A DNA stretch of 64,000 bases from Candidatus Enterosoma merdigallinarum (GTDB lineage Bacteria; Bacillota_I; Bacilli_A; RFN20; CAG-288): the NCBI GenBank assembly GCA_018714385.1, contig DVNL01000002.1:153619-217618 (forward strand), read 5' to 3'. Positions 24,137-33,091 of this stretch are shown one piece after another. The first letter of the stretch is position 1. The number at the start of each line of letters is the position of its first letter. Under the pieces are notes generated by a model. That model worked only from the letters and a program-made list of their open reading frames with translations. It did not search any database and was not told the DNA's origin. A program made the position numbers and the translations under genes.

Positions 24137-25433
24137 ATGAAAAAGTTGATTTCGATGTTCGGAATTCTCCTTCTTTCCGCGAGCTTTCTTGCCGGATGTG
24201 CCGAAAAGAGTTCTTCTTCTCATCCCCAATCTTCCTTGGGATTCCTCTTCTCCCGACTCCACAAACGATCCGGAACATGAAGAAGACTATGAACTGACTC
24301 TCGCCTGTCCTGCGGATATGGCCGAGCATGTCCGAATTGTCGCCGAATCCTATCTCGAGAGGGAAGGCTGGACAAAGGTGACCGTTGCCTTGGAAGCAAT
24401 CGAAACGGGGGATGTCGTTTCTGCCGTTATGGACTGGTCAAGAGGGCCGGATATCTATGCCTTCTGCTCCGATTCGATGCTTGCTCTTTTGCAATCGGAG
24501 GCTTTGGATCCTCTTCCGCAATCTTCCGTCGCTTCTTTGAAGGAGAGTGTCTCGGATGCGGCGCTCCAGGCCGCGTTTGCCGATAGTGTCCCTGTCGCCT
24601 ATCCCTACACTGGAGACAACGGCTACTTTCTCTACTATGACGCCTCCCTCTTCTCCGGAAAGGAAGAGAGTCTTTCGACGCTGGAGGGCATTCTCGATGT
24701 CTGCAAGGCGGCCGGACGGGAATTCTGCTATCCCTTGGGAGATCCCTTCTATTCCATGGCTTTTCTCCAGACGTTCGGCGCCGGATATGAAGTCCATCTC
24801 GACGAAGGACTGGCCGCTATCGAAGAAGTCGACTCGTCCTTTGCCTCGAAGGAGGGCCTTCTTGCGGCAAGGATGATGGCGGACTTGCTCCAAGACCCTG
24901 CCGTCTTGGCGACAACTTCTGTCGCCGCTCCCAGCGAGAACAACAACATCGGGGCGGTTGTGGACGGGACTTGGAGCTATCAGCGTTATGCCGATGCCGT
25001 CGGCGAGGAAAATCTCGGCGTCGCCCCGCTTCCGTGGGTCACAAGGGAAGGCGGGACAAAGCGGATAAGGTCCTATCTGGGATACAAGCTCTTCGGCGTC
25101 AATCCGCATCCTTCCGGAGAGGACAAGACACGGCTTTCTCTTCTTCATGGCCTCGCTGCCGCTCTTCTTTCCACGGAGGCCCAGGAAGAACGCCTTGAAC
25201 GATTTAGCATGCCTCCTGTCGAGCAAGGAGTCCTGGAAGGAAAAGACATCGACGTCCCTTGGATCGAGGCGATCGTGGAACAGGCCGAGGCAGCCATTCC
25301 CCAGACGCTTGTCCCCGAATCGCTGTGGCAGGCTCCCCAACCGCTCTACGAGGCGCTTTCCTCCGGCGATAGCCTGACGGACGAGAGGCTTCTTGGCCTC
25401 CTCTCCGACATCGATTCTTTGCTTTCCGAATGA
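24137..25433 (+). CDS. Extracellular solute-binding lipoprotein (MalE-like), frameshifted in its linker
   Basis: A lipoprotein signal (MKKLISMFGILLLSASFLAGC, lipobox LAGC) starts at ATG 24137 with a GAAAGGA site. Its frame dies after about 48 residues. The main body is open from about 24189 to 25433 in the +1 frame: ELTLACPADMAEHVR..., then GPDIYAF, PYTGDNGYFLYYD, and GVAPLPW, the family-1 solute-binding pattern of sugar ABC transporters. Deleting one G from the GGG at 24238-24240 joins them as SSLDSSSPDS, a normal Ser-rich linker, giving about 431 residues. No permease or ATPase genes are nearby, so it is an orphan receptor. Either an inactivating mutation or a read error. Confidence 0.75.
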
Positions 25434-25439
25434 GTCTGC

Positions 25440-25476
25440 GGCGTGCAGAGGCTTCCACGGCTTCTGCACGCCTTTT
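25440..25476 (+). terminator. Terminator after the solute-binding gene
   Basis: Perfect 10-bp GGCGTGCAGA/TCTGCACGCC stem followed by TTTT. Confidence 0.88.
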
Positions 25477-25606
25477 CCAAGGTGGGCGAAAAGACGATGA
25501 AAGCGCTTTGTCAAACGGTTTTCCGAAAAGTTCCGATGTCAGGTGGAAAAGTTTCTTATGGTTTAAATATTATATTTCAGTATGTAAACAAGGAGAGTTT
25601 ATCGTC

Positions 25607-28015
25607 ATGAAAAAGAAAGCCCTGTTTATTCTTCCTCTCATCGCTTGTCTTGCCTCCTGCCAGACGGGTGCCTCTTCCTCGTCTTCCCTTCCCTCGTCTC
25701 AAGCGCCGTCATCCCAGACGCCTTCCTCCACTACCTCTTCTTCCTCCTCTTCCTCTTCTTCGACACCGGCGCCGGTTCCGGAAGTGCTGGATACGGCGGA
25801 CAAGATCTTCGACTATCTGATCGCTGCCTCGAAAGGAAACTATACCTTCACGTCGACCTACCTCGAAAGGGAATACGTGAACATTTTCACGGAAAATTAC
25901 TATTATTCTTCGATTTACTATCCCTATTCGGGATCTGTCCTCTTGGAGAACATCGACGCCGATTCGGATGATGAGAACGTCCTCTATGCCTATGAGATGG
26001 ACGGCGAGGAGATCCTTCTTGGCAATCCTCAGACCATCCGGGGGGAACAGGGAGTGGAATATGCCACCGATATCAACAGCGTCTACAACACACTCTCCCT
26101 CTTGAACGAGACGGACTATTCCAGCGACCTGCTTTCGGAAAACGCCGACGGTTCCTTCGACCTGGAGAACGATTCCTCCGACCAGGCGAAAGTCACCTTC
26201 CTTGCGATCCTCGGCTATTCCATCGGCTACGACACATCCCTTCTTGGCTACGTCAAGGGAGCAACCCTGACCGGGCTTGAAAACGGCTCCCTGGAAATCC
26301 AGTTCAATGTCCTGCCCATCTACGAGAGCCAGATCGATTCTTCCGAGATGTATGGCGTCATCAGCGATGTCGGGACGTCGACCTATCTTCCTTTGGAGAA
26401 CTTCATCGCCTCCGATCCTCTCGGCGGCGAGACCCTTCCCGATGCGGCGACCGGAAACCTGAAGAGGGCCTCCGGCTCCGTCACCACCGACGTGAAGGTG
26501 ACCATGGTCGATCCCTTCAGCGGCGAGAAGATTTCCGAGCCTCTTGGAACCTTCCGGGTCGATTACGATGAGGACCATCTCTTCACTTCGATGACGCAGA
26601 ACGGAATCTCGTCTTTGGACAACTACTATCGCGGCGAAGAGGAAGGCGGCATCGAGAAGAACGCCTACTCCCGAAAGATCACGGGCGCAAACGAACTCGT
26701 CCTCGTCGATGCCGGGGAAGGACTCGACAGCATCGCCGGAGACAGAGGGGCGAGCCAGGTTTCTGCGATCCAAGGCCAGACGCGTCTCAACGAAGACGGC
26801 AGCTATACCTATCACGGACTCGGCGCGGACGACTATCTTGTCTATCTCACCGGCCTTGCCATCGCGGATGCCTCCTACTTGACTTTCCATGTCTCCGACG
26901 GGGAGATCGAGAGCATCACGGCACGCTATGGCCAGTCCACCCTCGAGGGAATCGCCTATTATTTCGATATCGTCATCACCTTCGGCGAGGCGGAGGACTT
27001 CGTCGATCCTTCCCCCTATGTCGCCGAGGCCACTACCGGTGACAAAGCCATCCTCTCTCAGGCCTTCGAGAGATTCAACGAGGAGGATTCCTTCTGCTAC
27101 ACCTATTATGACCTCGCCGACAAAGAGGCCGACCCCTCGGGCTACGACAGGATGGAAGTCTATGTCTCCGAGGATGTCGTCCTGCAGGTCGATTACCATC
27201 AGGGGGCCGTCTTCTATCTGGGAAGCCGGAAGGTCGAAGAGGGAAAGCTCGTCGACTTCTCCCTCACGAAAAACAGCGACGGCACCTATGCTGCCGAGGC
27301 GACCTCCCCGGTGTATGAAGGCGAGCTTATGACGGACTATGCCATCACCCTCGATCCTCTTGTCCTCCAGCTTGTCGGATCCAACCGGAAGACCGCCATC
27401 CTCCGCCCCAACGTCCTCGAGGTCAGCGATTACATCGTCTCGACGAACAAGACGGAATACATGGATCCTTCCACCTTCTCCATGACGCTCGACGCTGCCG
27501 GAAACATCGCCTCCTATTCCTACGACTACAACATGTTCGGCCTTCTCACCGGGACCGAGCAGATCGATTTCGCCTATGGCGAGGAAGGCGAGATTCCTTC
27601 CGGAGTCCTCTCCGCCCTCGATTCGATGTCCTCCTGGACCGAGCCGACCGACTGGTCTAGCTGCACGAGCGTCTATAGCCTCTTAGTCACCCTTTTTGGC
27701 AAGGAGACGGCCGATTCCCTTCCCTATCTCTACTATTACGGCGTGTCGGAGGAACTGGTTGGCCTTGGCGTCGCCGGCAACGAGGAATATCCTTCCACCG
27801 TCGATGCGGCTGGCTTCAGCTCGGATGGATCGGGCGAGGACTTCATCGCCAAGTACACGGCCCTTCTCGAGAGCGAATATGCCGATGAATACGTCAAGGA
27901 GACCCTGGACGACGGCACTGTCCAATATGTCGGAGAGGAGGTCATCATCCAGCCCTATTGCAATCCCGGCGAGGAGGAGACGTCCTTTGGCATCCTCTTC
28001 ACGGAAGTCCTCTGA
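25607..28015 (+). CDS. Large surface lipoprotein with Ser/Thr/Pro linker
   Basis: The 802-residue protein has signal peptide MKKKALFILPLIACLASC (lipobox LASC), a Ser/Thr/Pro linker (about 22-56) and a long acidic ectodomain rich in Tyr, Asp and Ser with no cysteine clusters. Its start after the linker (TADKIFDYLIAASKGNYTFTSTY) resembles the corresponding segments of the proteins at 19594 and 53421 (helix, then GNY). I see no enzymatic motif. AGGAGAG precedes ATG 25607; the open frame upstream is out of context. It is coupled to the metalloprotease lipoprotein gene 2 bases downstream, so both are probably secreted together. Confidence 0.78.
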   Translation: MKKKALFILPLIACLASCQTGASSSSSLPSSQAPSSQTPSSTTSSSSSSSSSTPAPVPEVLDTADKIFDYLIAASKGNYTFTSTYLEREYVNIFTENYYYSSIYYPYSGSVLLENIDADSDDENVLYAYEMDGEEILLGNPQTIRGEQGVEYATDINSVYNTLSLLNETDYSSDLLSENADGSFDLENDSSDQAKVTFLAILGYSIGYDTSLLGYVKGATLTGLENGSLEIQFNVLPIYESQIDSSEMYGVISDVGTSTYLPLENFIASDPLGGETLPDAATGNLKRASGSVTTDVKVTMVDPFSGEKISEPLGTFRVDYDEDHLFTSMTQNGISSLDNYYRGEEEGGIEKNAYSRKITGANELVLVDAGEGLDSIAGDRGASQVSAIQGQTRLNEDGSYTYHGLGADDYLVYLTGLAIADASYLTFHVSDGEIESITARYGQSTLEGIAYYFDIVITFGEAEDFVDPSPYVAEATTGDKAILSQAFERFNEEDSFCYTYYDLADKEADPSGYDRMEVYVSEDVVLQVDYHQGAVFYLGSRKVEEGKLVDFSLTKNSDGTYAAEATSPVYEGELMTDYAITLDPLVLQLVGSNRKTAILRPNVLEVSDYIVSTNKTEYMDPSTFSMTLDAAGNIASYSYDYNMFGLLTGTEQIDFAYGEEGEIPSGVLSALDSMSSWTEPTDWSSCTSVYSLLVTLFGKETADSLPYLYYYGVSEELVGLGVAGNEEYPSTVDAAGFSSDGSGEDFIAKYTALLESEYADEYVKETLDDGTVQYVGEEVIIQPYCNPGEEETSFGILFTEVL

Positions 28016-28017
28016 CG

Positions 28018-30204
28018 ATGAAAGGCCGGTATCTCCTTCCCGTCGTCCTGACCCTGCTTTTCCCCGTCTCCTCGTGCCAAGGGACGACTTCCGGCTCTGA
28101 GGCCCCGTCGTCCTCAAAGCCGATAGTCTTCGTCGAAAAAAAGCTTTCCGTCAAAGCCTTTCCCAAGCTCGACTATGCCCAGTATGACAGGCTCGATCTT
28201 TCCGGACTCCAGATCCAGGGCGAGACGTATCACGACGGCGTGCTCATGGACGTTAAAGCTGTCGATAGCTACGAAGTGACTCTGGACGGCAAGATTGTCC
28301 AGGACGGCGAAAGGATAAGGGAATCCGGCGATGTCGTCCTCGAAGTGTCGGCGCCGGACTATCTTTCGACCTCCTTCACCCTGTCTGTCTCGTCGCGCTC
28401 CGATGTCCGGCAGTCTCTGGAAGTCACCTCTCTCCCTCGCCTGTCCTACAGGAAGGGAGAAAGCTTCGATCCTTCCGGGCTTGTCGTCATGCTCGAGACG
28501 ATCTATTACGACGAAAACGGAAAACGCGTCTCCTCCTCTCAGGCGATAAGGGACTACACCCTCTCCATCGACGGGGAAGAAGCCGATTCCTTTGTCCTTG
28601 ACGAAGAGAGAAGCTACCCCGTCCTCATCTCCTACGACGGGTATGTGAAGACGCTTTCGGCCTCCTTTTCCGTCTATGTCATGGAAGTCGATGCCGATTC
28701 GCCGCAGGCAGTTGTCGACGAGACGATCGTCTTGCCGGATGACAAGACGAAGATGAAAGTCCAGTTCGACGTCAAAGACGACGGTGATTCCTCGGACAAA
28801 GGCTATTATTCTCCCGATGAAGTCGAAATCGCGTTCGACATGGAAGACTATGGAAAGGCGAACTATTTCGATGAAGTGAAGATGCCTTCTGTCGGAAACA
28901 CGCCTGTCCTCGTCGTCCCTGTCGTCTATCCCGGCTTTGAGACGGAGGCCGATGGCGAAAAGCTCTATCGCATCCGCAAGGCCTTCTTCGGCGACAGCGC
29001 CGACATGGAATTCGAGTCCCTCCATTCCTATTACTACAAGGCAAGCGGCGGGAAGCTCGACATCACCGGTCTTGTCACCGACTACTATGATCCCAAAAAG
29101 GAAGGGGACATAAACTCCGCCGCGGAGCTCAATAGCGCCGAGGCTCTCGGAAGTCTTGCCGAAAACGCCCTTTCCTGGGTGGAGAAGACCTATTCCGGGC
29201 AGGGGTTCGACATCAAGGACTACGACAGCGACAAAGACGGCGTTGTCGATGCGCTCTGGCTCATCTATGCCTATCCCGGGAAAGACAGCAGCCACCTCTA
29301 CTCCTGGGCTCTTACCACCTCCACGGGGAAGAGAGGGACTCTCGAGGAACCGGCCGTCAACACCTTCGGCTTTGCCGGGACGGCCTTCTTGCAGGGGGAG
29401 AAGGGCGACAAGGAATGCGACGCCCACGTCCTCATCCACGAGACGGGGCACATGCTCGGATTGAACGACTATTATTCCTTCAATACCGCAAGCGGCTATG
29501 CGCCTCTTGGCGGGGCGGACATGATGGACCACAACGTCGGCGACCAGAATCCCTATTCCAAGATGCTTTTGGGCTGGACGAAGCCCTATGTCGTCACAGG
29601 CGACTGCACCATCGATCTTGCCTCTTCCCAGTCCACCGGATTCCCTTTGATCGTCTTTGCCGAGGATGGGAAGGACTATCCTGTCGTCGACGGAAAGCTT
29701 TCCTTCAACCCCTTCGACGAATATCTCGTCCTGGATCTCTATTCGCCTGTTGGCATGAACGCCGTTCCTTACCTCGACTATGACATCGCCATGCCGGAAG
29801 AAAAAGGCGGGAGGCTCTACCATGTCGACAACCGTCTTGGGATACTGGCTTTCGACGAGAGGGGAAACCCGGAGACATTGACTCTCCCGGAGGATCCCCT
29901 GGAGCCTTTGAAGGAAAGCCATTCCGGTGCGATCTATCGCGCTTTCTATAACACGGAGAAGGGAGACAATTCCGAGCAGTCCTATTTCGTCGGCGATCCT
30001 TCCTACAACCTCTTCGACGAGATACGATGGCTGTCCGCCGATCCTTCCGACTACGCCAGCTCGACCAACGTCCCGGACGGGGATTATCTCTTCCAGGAAG
30101 GGGATGCCTTCTCCCTGGACCGCTACCTCTCCCAGTTCAACATGCGGGGGATGGACAACGGAAAGGCGATGACGACGACCTTCGTCATCCAAAGCATCGA
30201 TTGA
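28018..30204 (+). CDS. Lipoprotein metalloprotease (M6-like) with two Ig-like domains
   Basis: The 728-residue protein has lipobox VSSC in a signal peptide starting at ATG 28018. Two bacterial Ig-like modules follow (about 40-125 and 130-225, each opening with LPRLSYRKGESFDPSGL-like text). The zinc site is HETGH at 474-478, continuing MLGLND, an HExxHxxGxxD metzincin-type motif as in M6/immune inhibitor A-like peptidases. YYKASGGKLDITG and MMDHNVGDQNPYSKMLLGW are M6-type flanking motifs. It likely cuts extracellular proteins at the cell surface. Start is coupled to the previous stop, with no strong site of its own. Confidence 0.82.
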   Translation: MKGRYLLPVVLTLLFPVSSCQGTTSGSEAPSSSKPIVFVEKKLSVKAFPKLDYAQYDRLDLSGLQIQGETYHDGVLMDVKAVDSYEVTLDGKIVQDGERIRESGDVVLEVSAPDYLSTSFTLSVSSRSDVRQSLEVTSLPRLSYRKGESFDPSGLVVMLETIYYDENGKRVSSSQAIRDYTLSIDGEEADSFVLDEERSYPVLISYDGYVKTLSASFSVYVMEVDADSPQAVVDETIVLPDDKTKMKVQFDVKDDGDSSDKGYYSPDEVEIAFDMEDYGKANYFDEVKMPSVGNTPVLVVPVVYPGFETEADGEKLYRIRKAFFGDSADMEFESLHSYYYKASGGKLDITGLVTDYYDPKKEGDINSAAELNSAEALGSLAENALSWVEKTYSGQGFDIKDYDSDKDGVVDALWLIYAYPGKDSSHLYSWALTTSTGKRGTLEEPAVNTFGFAGTAFLQGEKGDKECDAHVLIHETGHMLGLNDYYSFNTASGYAPLGGADMMDHNVGDQNPYSKMLLGWTKPYVVTGDCTIDLASSQSTGFPLIVFAEDGKDYPVVDGKLSFNPFDEYLVLDLYSPVGMNAVPYLDYDIAMPEEKGGRLYHVDNRLGILAFDERGNPETLTLPEDPLEPLKESHSGAIYRAFYNTEKGDNSEQSYFVGDPSYNLFDEIRWLSADPSDYASSTNVPDGDYLFQEGDAFSLDRYLSQFNMRGMDNGKAMTTTFVIQSID

Positions 30205-30211
30205 GAAACAA

Positions 30212-30234
30212 GCCCGGGACAGCCCCGGGCTTTT
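30212..30234 (+). terminator. Bidirectional terminator
   Basis: GCCCGGG/CCCGGGC stem followed by TTTT, between two convergent operons. Confidence 0.85.
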
Positions 30235-31846
30235 AATGTCTTGACCCGGCCTTTCCCTCAAGCCACAGGGCCTTGAGCTTCCTGCGGTCGATCTTTCCGA
30301 TGTCGGTCCGGGGAAGGGCATCCGCGAAGACGATCCTTTCGGGGACGGCATAGCGGATGAGGCGGTCTTTCAGGTAGGAGCGGAGACTCTTCTCAAGGCC
30401 GTCCTTCTTCGCCTTGGGGATGCAATAGAGGACCATGTAGGGATGCTTTCCGTCCTCGATGAAGACGCTGGCGCAGGAGAGAATGTCGGGATGGCTTTCG
30501 GCGACGGCCTCGATCTCGCTGGGGAACACGTTGTGGCCGGCGATCTTGTGGACGTCGCTGGCGCGGTTCTGGAAGAAGAGGAAGCCGTCCTTGTCGCGAT
30601 AGCCGACATCGCCGGTGACGAGCCACTTGGTCCCGTCGGCATCGTAGTGGAAAGGCTGTTTCTCTTTCGGCGTGTTGAGATAGCCAAGGCAGACGGACGG
30701 GGACGAGATCATGATGATGCCCGTCTTGTCGCAGCCGAGATCCTTGTCGAGGTCCTTTTCGTCGGCGATGCGGAGCAAGACGCCATCGAGCGGCTTTCCG
30801 ACCGAGCCGATGCGCCTGTCCTTCAGGGTGTTGACGAAGTTGACCGTGATGGTCTCGGTGAGGCCGTAGCCCTCAAGCAGCCTGTTGACGCTTCCGTATC
30901 GTTCCATCCGGGCATCGAACTGGGCGAAGAGACGCTTTTCGGGCTTGTCGGCGCCGATGAAGGTGGAGAGCAGGTTCTTCAGCTTTCTTCCCGAGAAACC
31001 GGGCGTGTTGAGCAGCTTGTCCGTCATGTAGGGGATGGCAAGGAGGACGTTGAGGCGGTTCTGCCGGATCTTGCGGACGATTTCCTTTCCCGAGTAGCCG
31101 ATCATCAAGGCGGAGGCGGCCTCGTTGGCAAGGGGGGCATGGATTCCCATGGCCAGGCCGAAGCCGTGGAACATGGGGAGGACGCCGATCATGGCATGGC
31201 CGCGGCAGGGGTGGCAGAGGATCTTTTCGCTCTGGTCGGTGACGAAATTGACGCCGTGCTCGCTGCAGAGAACGGTCTTGCTTTTTCCTGTCGTGCCTCC
31301 GGAACGCAAAAGGATCGTCCCTTTGTCGGCATCCCGGTTTGTCTCGGGAAGCCTCTCCAGGGCGGGGATGGCAAAAAGATAGCGGGCGGGATCCACGTGC
31401 CGGAGATCCTTGCGGTAGAGGAACTTGAACCCGAGCTTGACGACCGGATTGAGATCCGGGCAGGCGCTGATGAAATAGGTCTTGGAGGAAAGGCCCTCGA
31501 TGTCCCGGTAGGTCGGATAGAGGACGTCCAGGACGATGAAGAAGTCCGTCTTCGTCTCTTCCAGGGATTCCCGCAGGACTTCCTTGGGGAGAAGAGGATG
31601 GAGCAGGGACATTTTCGCTCCGATCTTGCTCAGGGCATAGAGGACGACGATGGCCTCCGGGACGTTGGGGGAGAGGAGAGAGACGACGTTTTCCTTTCTC
31701 ACGCCCAGGCCATAGAGCCTGTCTGCCATCTCGTCGATGCGGGAAAGGAGCTTCCGGAAGGTTATCTTCCCTTCCCGGAAATAGAGGGCGACGACATCGG
31801 AGTCCCGATATTTCGCTATCGAGTTATAGAGGGTGTCGCTGTTCAT
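30233..31846 (-). CDS. AMP-dependent acyl-CoA synthetase/ligase
   Basis: This ANL-superfamily enzyme, 537 residues, activates a carboxylic acid as acyl-AMP. P-loop RSGGTTGKSK is at 181-190. Adenine and ATP motifs are GYGLTET and TGDVGYRDKDGFLFFQNR, and the catalytic lysine is in the C-terminal RTDIGKIDRRK. The substrate is not deducible; overall it looks like medium/long-chain fatty acyl ligases. It overlaps the membrane acyltransferase by 4 bases (ATGA), so the pair may activate and transfer an acyl group to an envelope glycan or lipid. The start at 31846 is set by that overlap. Confidence 0.88.
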   Translation of the reverse strand: MNSDTLYNSIAKYRDSDVVALYFREGKITFRKLLSRIDEMADRLYGLGVRKENVVSLLSPNVPEAIVVLYALSKIGAKMSLLHPLLPKEVLRESLEETKTDFFIVLDVLYPTYRDIEGLSSKTYFISACPDLNPVVKLGFKFLYRKDLRHVDPARYLFAIPALERLPETNRDADKGTILLRSGGTTGKSKTVLCSEHGVNFVTDQSEKILCHPCRGHAMIGVLPMFHGFGLAMGIHAPLANEAASALMIGYSGKEIVRKIRQNRLNVLLAIPYMTDKLLNTPGFSGRKLKNLLSTFIGADKPEKRLFAQFDARMERYGSVNRLLEGYGLTETITVNFVNTLKDRRIGSVGKPLDGVLLRIADEKDLDKDLGCDKTGIIMISSPSVCLGYLNTPKEKQPFHYDADGTKWLVTGDVGYRDKDGFLFFQNRASDVHKIAGHNVFPSEIEAVAESHPDILSCASVFIEDGKHPYMVLYCIPKAKKDGLEKSLRSYLKDRLIRYAVPERIVFADALPRTDIGKIDRRKLKALWLEGKAGSRH

Positions 31847-32760
31847 AGGTGGAACCCCATGCTCGAAAGGACGAGATAGAGGACTACGATGATGACGGGC
31901 TGGTGCAGGAGATAGACCCAGATGGTATGGCCGCCGAGGAAAAGCAGGGGCTTGAAGGCTTTCTTCCCCAGGAAGGGCAGGCGGCTTTCTTTCTTTTCCG
32001 CATAGAGTCCCTTTCCGAAGGCGATCCCGATGAAGATGACGCCGAGATAGGGGAAGATCGGCCACCAGTCGACGCTGTTCCCGTAATAGCCCAGGGCCGA
32101 ATAGAGGAAGGCGAGAGGATTGACCTCGAGCCACTCAAGGAGCGTGCCGCGGACATAACGGACGGGCCAGGCCGGTCCGACGAATCCCGATCGCAGGAGA
32201 AGGCCGAAAAGATAGACGAGGATTCCGATGCCGAGGCATAAAAGCGCCGGGACCTCGCGCTGGAAGGCTTTCCGGCAGAGGATCTCGATCAAGGAATAGC
32301 AAAGGATGGAGAAGCCCATGATATGGAGGATGCCCCATCCGATGAAGACGTTCGTGCCCAAAAGATCGGAGAGAAGGAAGGAGCCGAGGGAGAGAAGAAG
32401 GGACCAAAGGCAGAGGACCAACGCCCTTTTCAAATTGTTTCTTGAGAGGACGGTCGACACGCCGCAGGCGAAAAGGAACATGCCGGCGAAGAAGGGGACC
32501 AGGTAGTCGTGGATGATCTCGTTTGTCATGATGTCACTGCAGAAGAGGACGAGATGATGGAGAGAGGGATAGTCGACGACGACCTCGCGATAATTGGCGA
32601 TGAGCTGCGGCAGGATGCTCATGTCGTAGCAGAGATGGAAAAGGACGACCAGGAAAAGGGGGAGGGCGCGGAGCAGGTCGACTTCGTAGATGCGCTTTTT
32701 CTTTCCTCCCGTCGTTTCCGGAAGGAACACGTTCTCGTTCCAGGCTGGCGTGTCTGTCAT
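31843..32760 (-). CDS. Membrane protein of the DUF1624/HGSNAT-like acyltransferase type
   Basis: The 305-residue protein has about 8 membrane helices. The IYEVDLLRALPLFLVVLFHLCYD start (acidic-Arg, His in helix 1) and C-terminal LGGHTIWVYLLHQPVI are the features of DUF1624 and related heparan-alpha-glucosaminide N-acetyltransferase-like proteins. It is first gene of a two-gene operon with the AMP ligase. The ATG at 32760 has no ribosome site. A TATAAT box (32773-32768, minus strand) ends 7 bases before it, so the mRNA should be leaderless. Confidence 0.78.
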   Translation of the reverse strand: MTDTPAWNENVFLPETTGGKKKRIYEVDLLRALPLFLVVLFHLCYDMSILPQLIANYREVVVDYPSLHHLVLFCSDIMTNEIIHDYLVPFFAGMFLFACGVSTVLSRNNLKRALVLCLWSLLLSLGSFLLSDLLGTNVFIGWGILHIMGFSILCYSLIEILCRKAFQREVPALLCLGIGILVYLFGLLLRSGFVGPAWPVRYVRGTLLEWLEVNPLAFLYSALGYYGNSVDWWPIFPYLGVIFIGIAFGKGLYAEKKESRLPFLGKKAFKPLLFLGGHTIWVYLLHQPVIIVVLYLVLSSMGFHL

Positions 32761-32767
32761 GGTGTTG

Positions 32768-32773
32768 ATTATA
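32768..32773 (-). promoter_or_regulatory. -10 box giving a leaderless acyltransferase mRNA
   Basis: TATAAT on the minus strand with only CAACACC between it and the ATG; transcription start falls on or next to the initiation codon. The -35 is weak. Confidence 0.55.
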
Positions 32774-33033
32774 GCACCCGCGGAGGGAACAGCGGTTGTA
32801 GGGAAAAGGAAAAAAGGAAGGGTCTTCTTTATTTGACGGTTCTATTTCTTACATTGGTCTTGAAAAGTCATCAAAACGAAGACTTGTCTTTAAAGACGGC
32901 ATCGTTGACACAAACAGGGGAAGGGGCGTGACAACTTATCACATAGCGGATGACAGAAATAAGTTGTTTCTCAAAAAAGGACAAGGAGGTCCAAAGAAAA
33001 CAAAGGCTTCAGAATTGCGATTTTATGTTGTAT
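32774..33033 (+). other. Gene-free divergent intergenic region upstream of the SMC operon
   Basis: About 260 bases, AT-rich towards 33060, without a gene. It contains AAAAAAGGACAAGGAGG near 32975-32991, which looks like a ribosome site but is followed by no frame longer than a few codons. Confidence 0.5.
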
Positions 33034-33056
33034 TGCCACATATAAGGAAATATAAT
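33028..33056 (+). promoter_or_regulatory. Promoter of the JetABC-like operon
   Basis: TTGTAT, a 17-base spacer and TATAAT, ending 36 bases before the TTG start at 33092. Confidence 0.72.
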
Positions 33057-33091
33057 TCTAGTAAGAATATTTGCGAAAGGCGGTAACAGAC

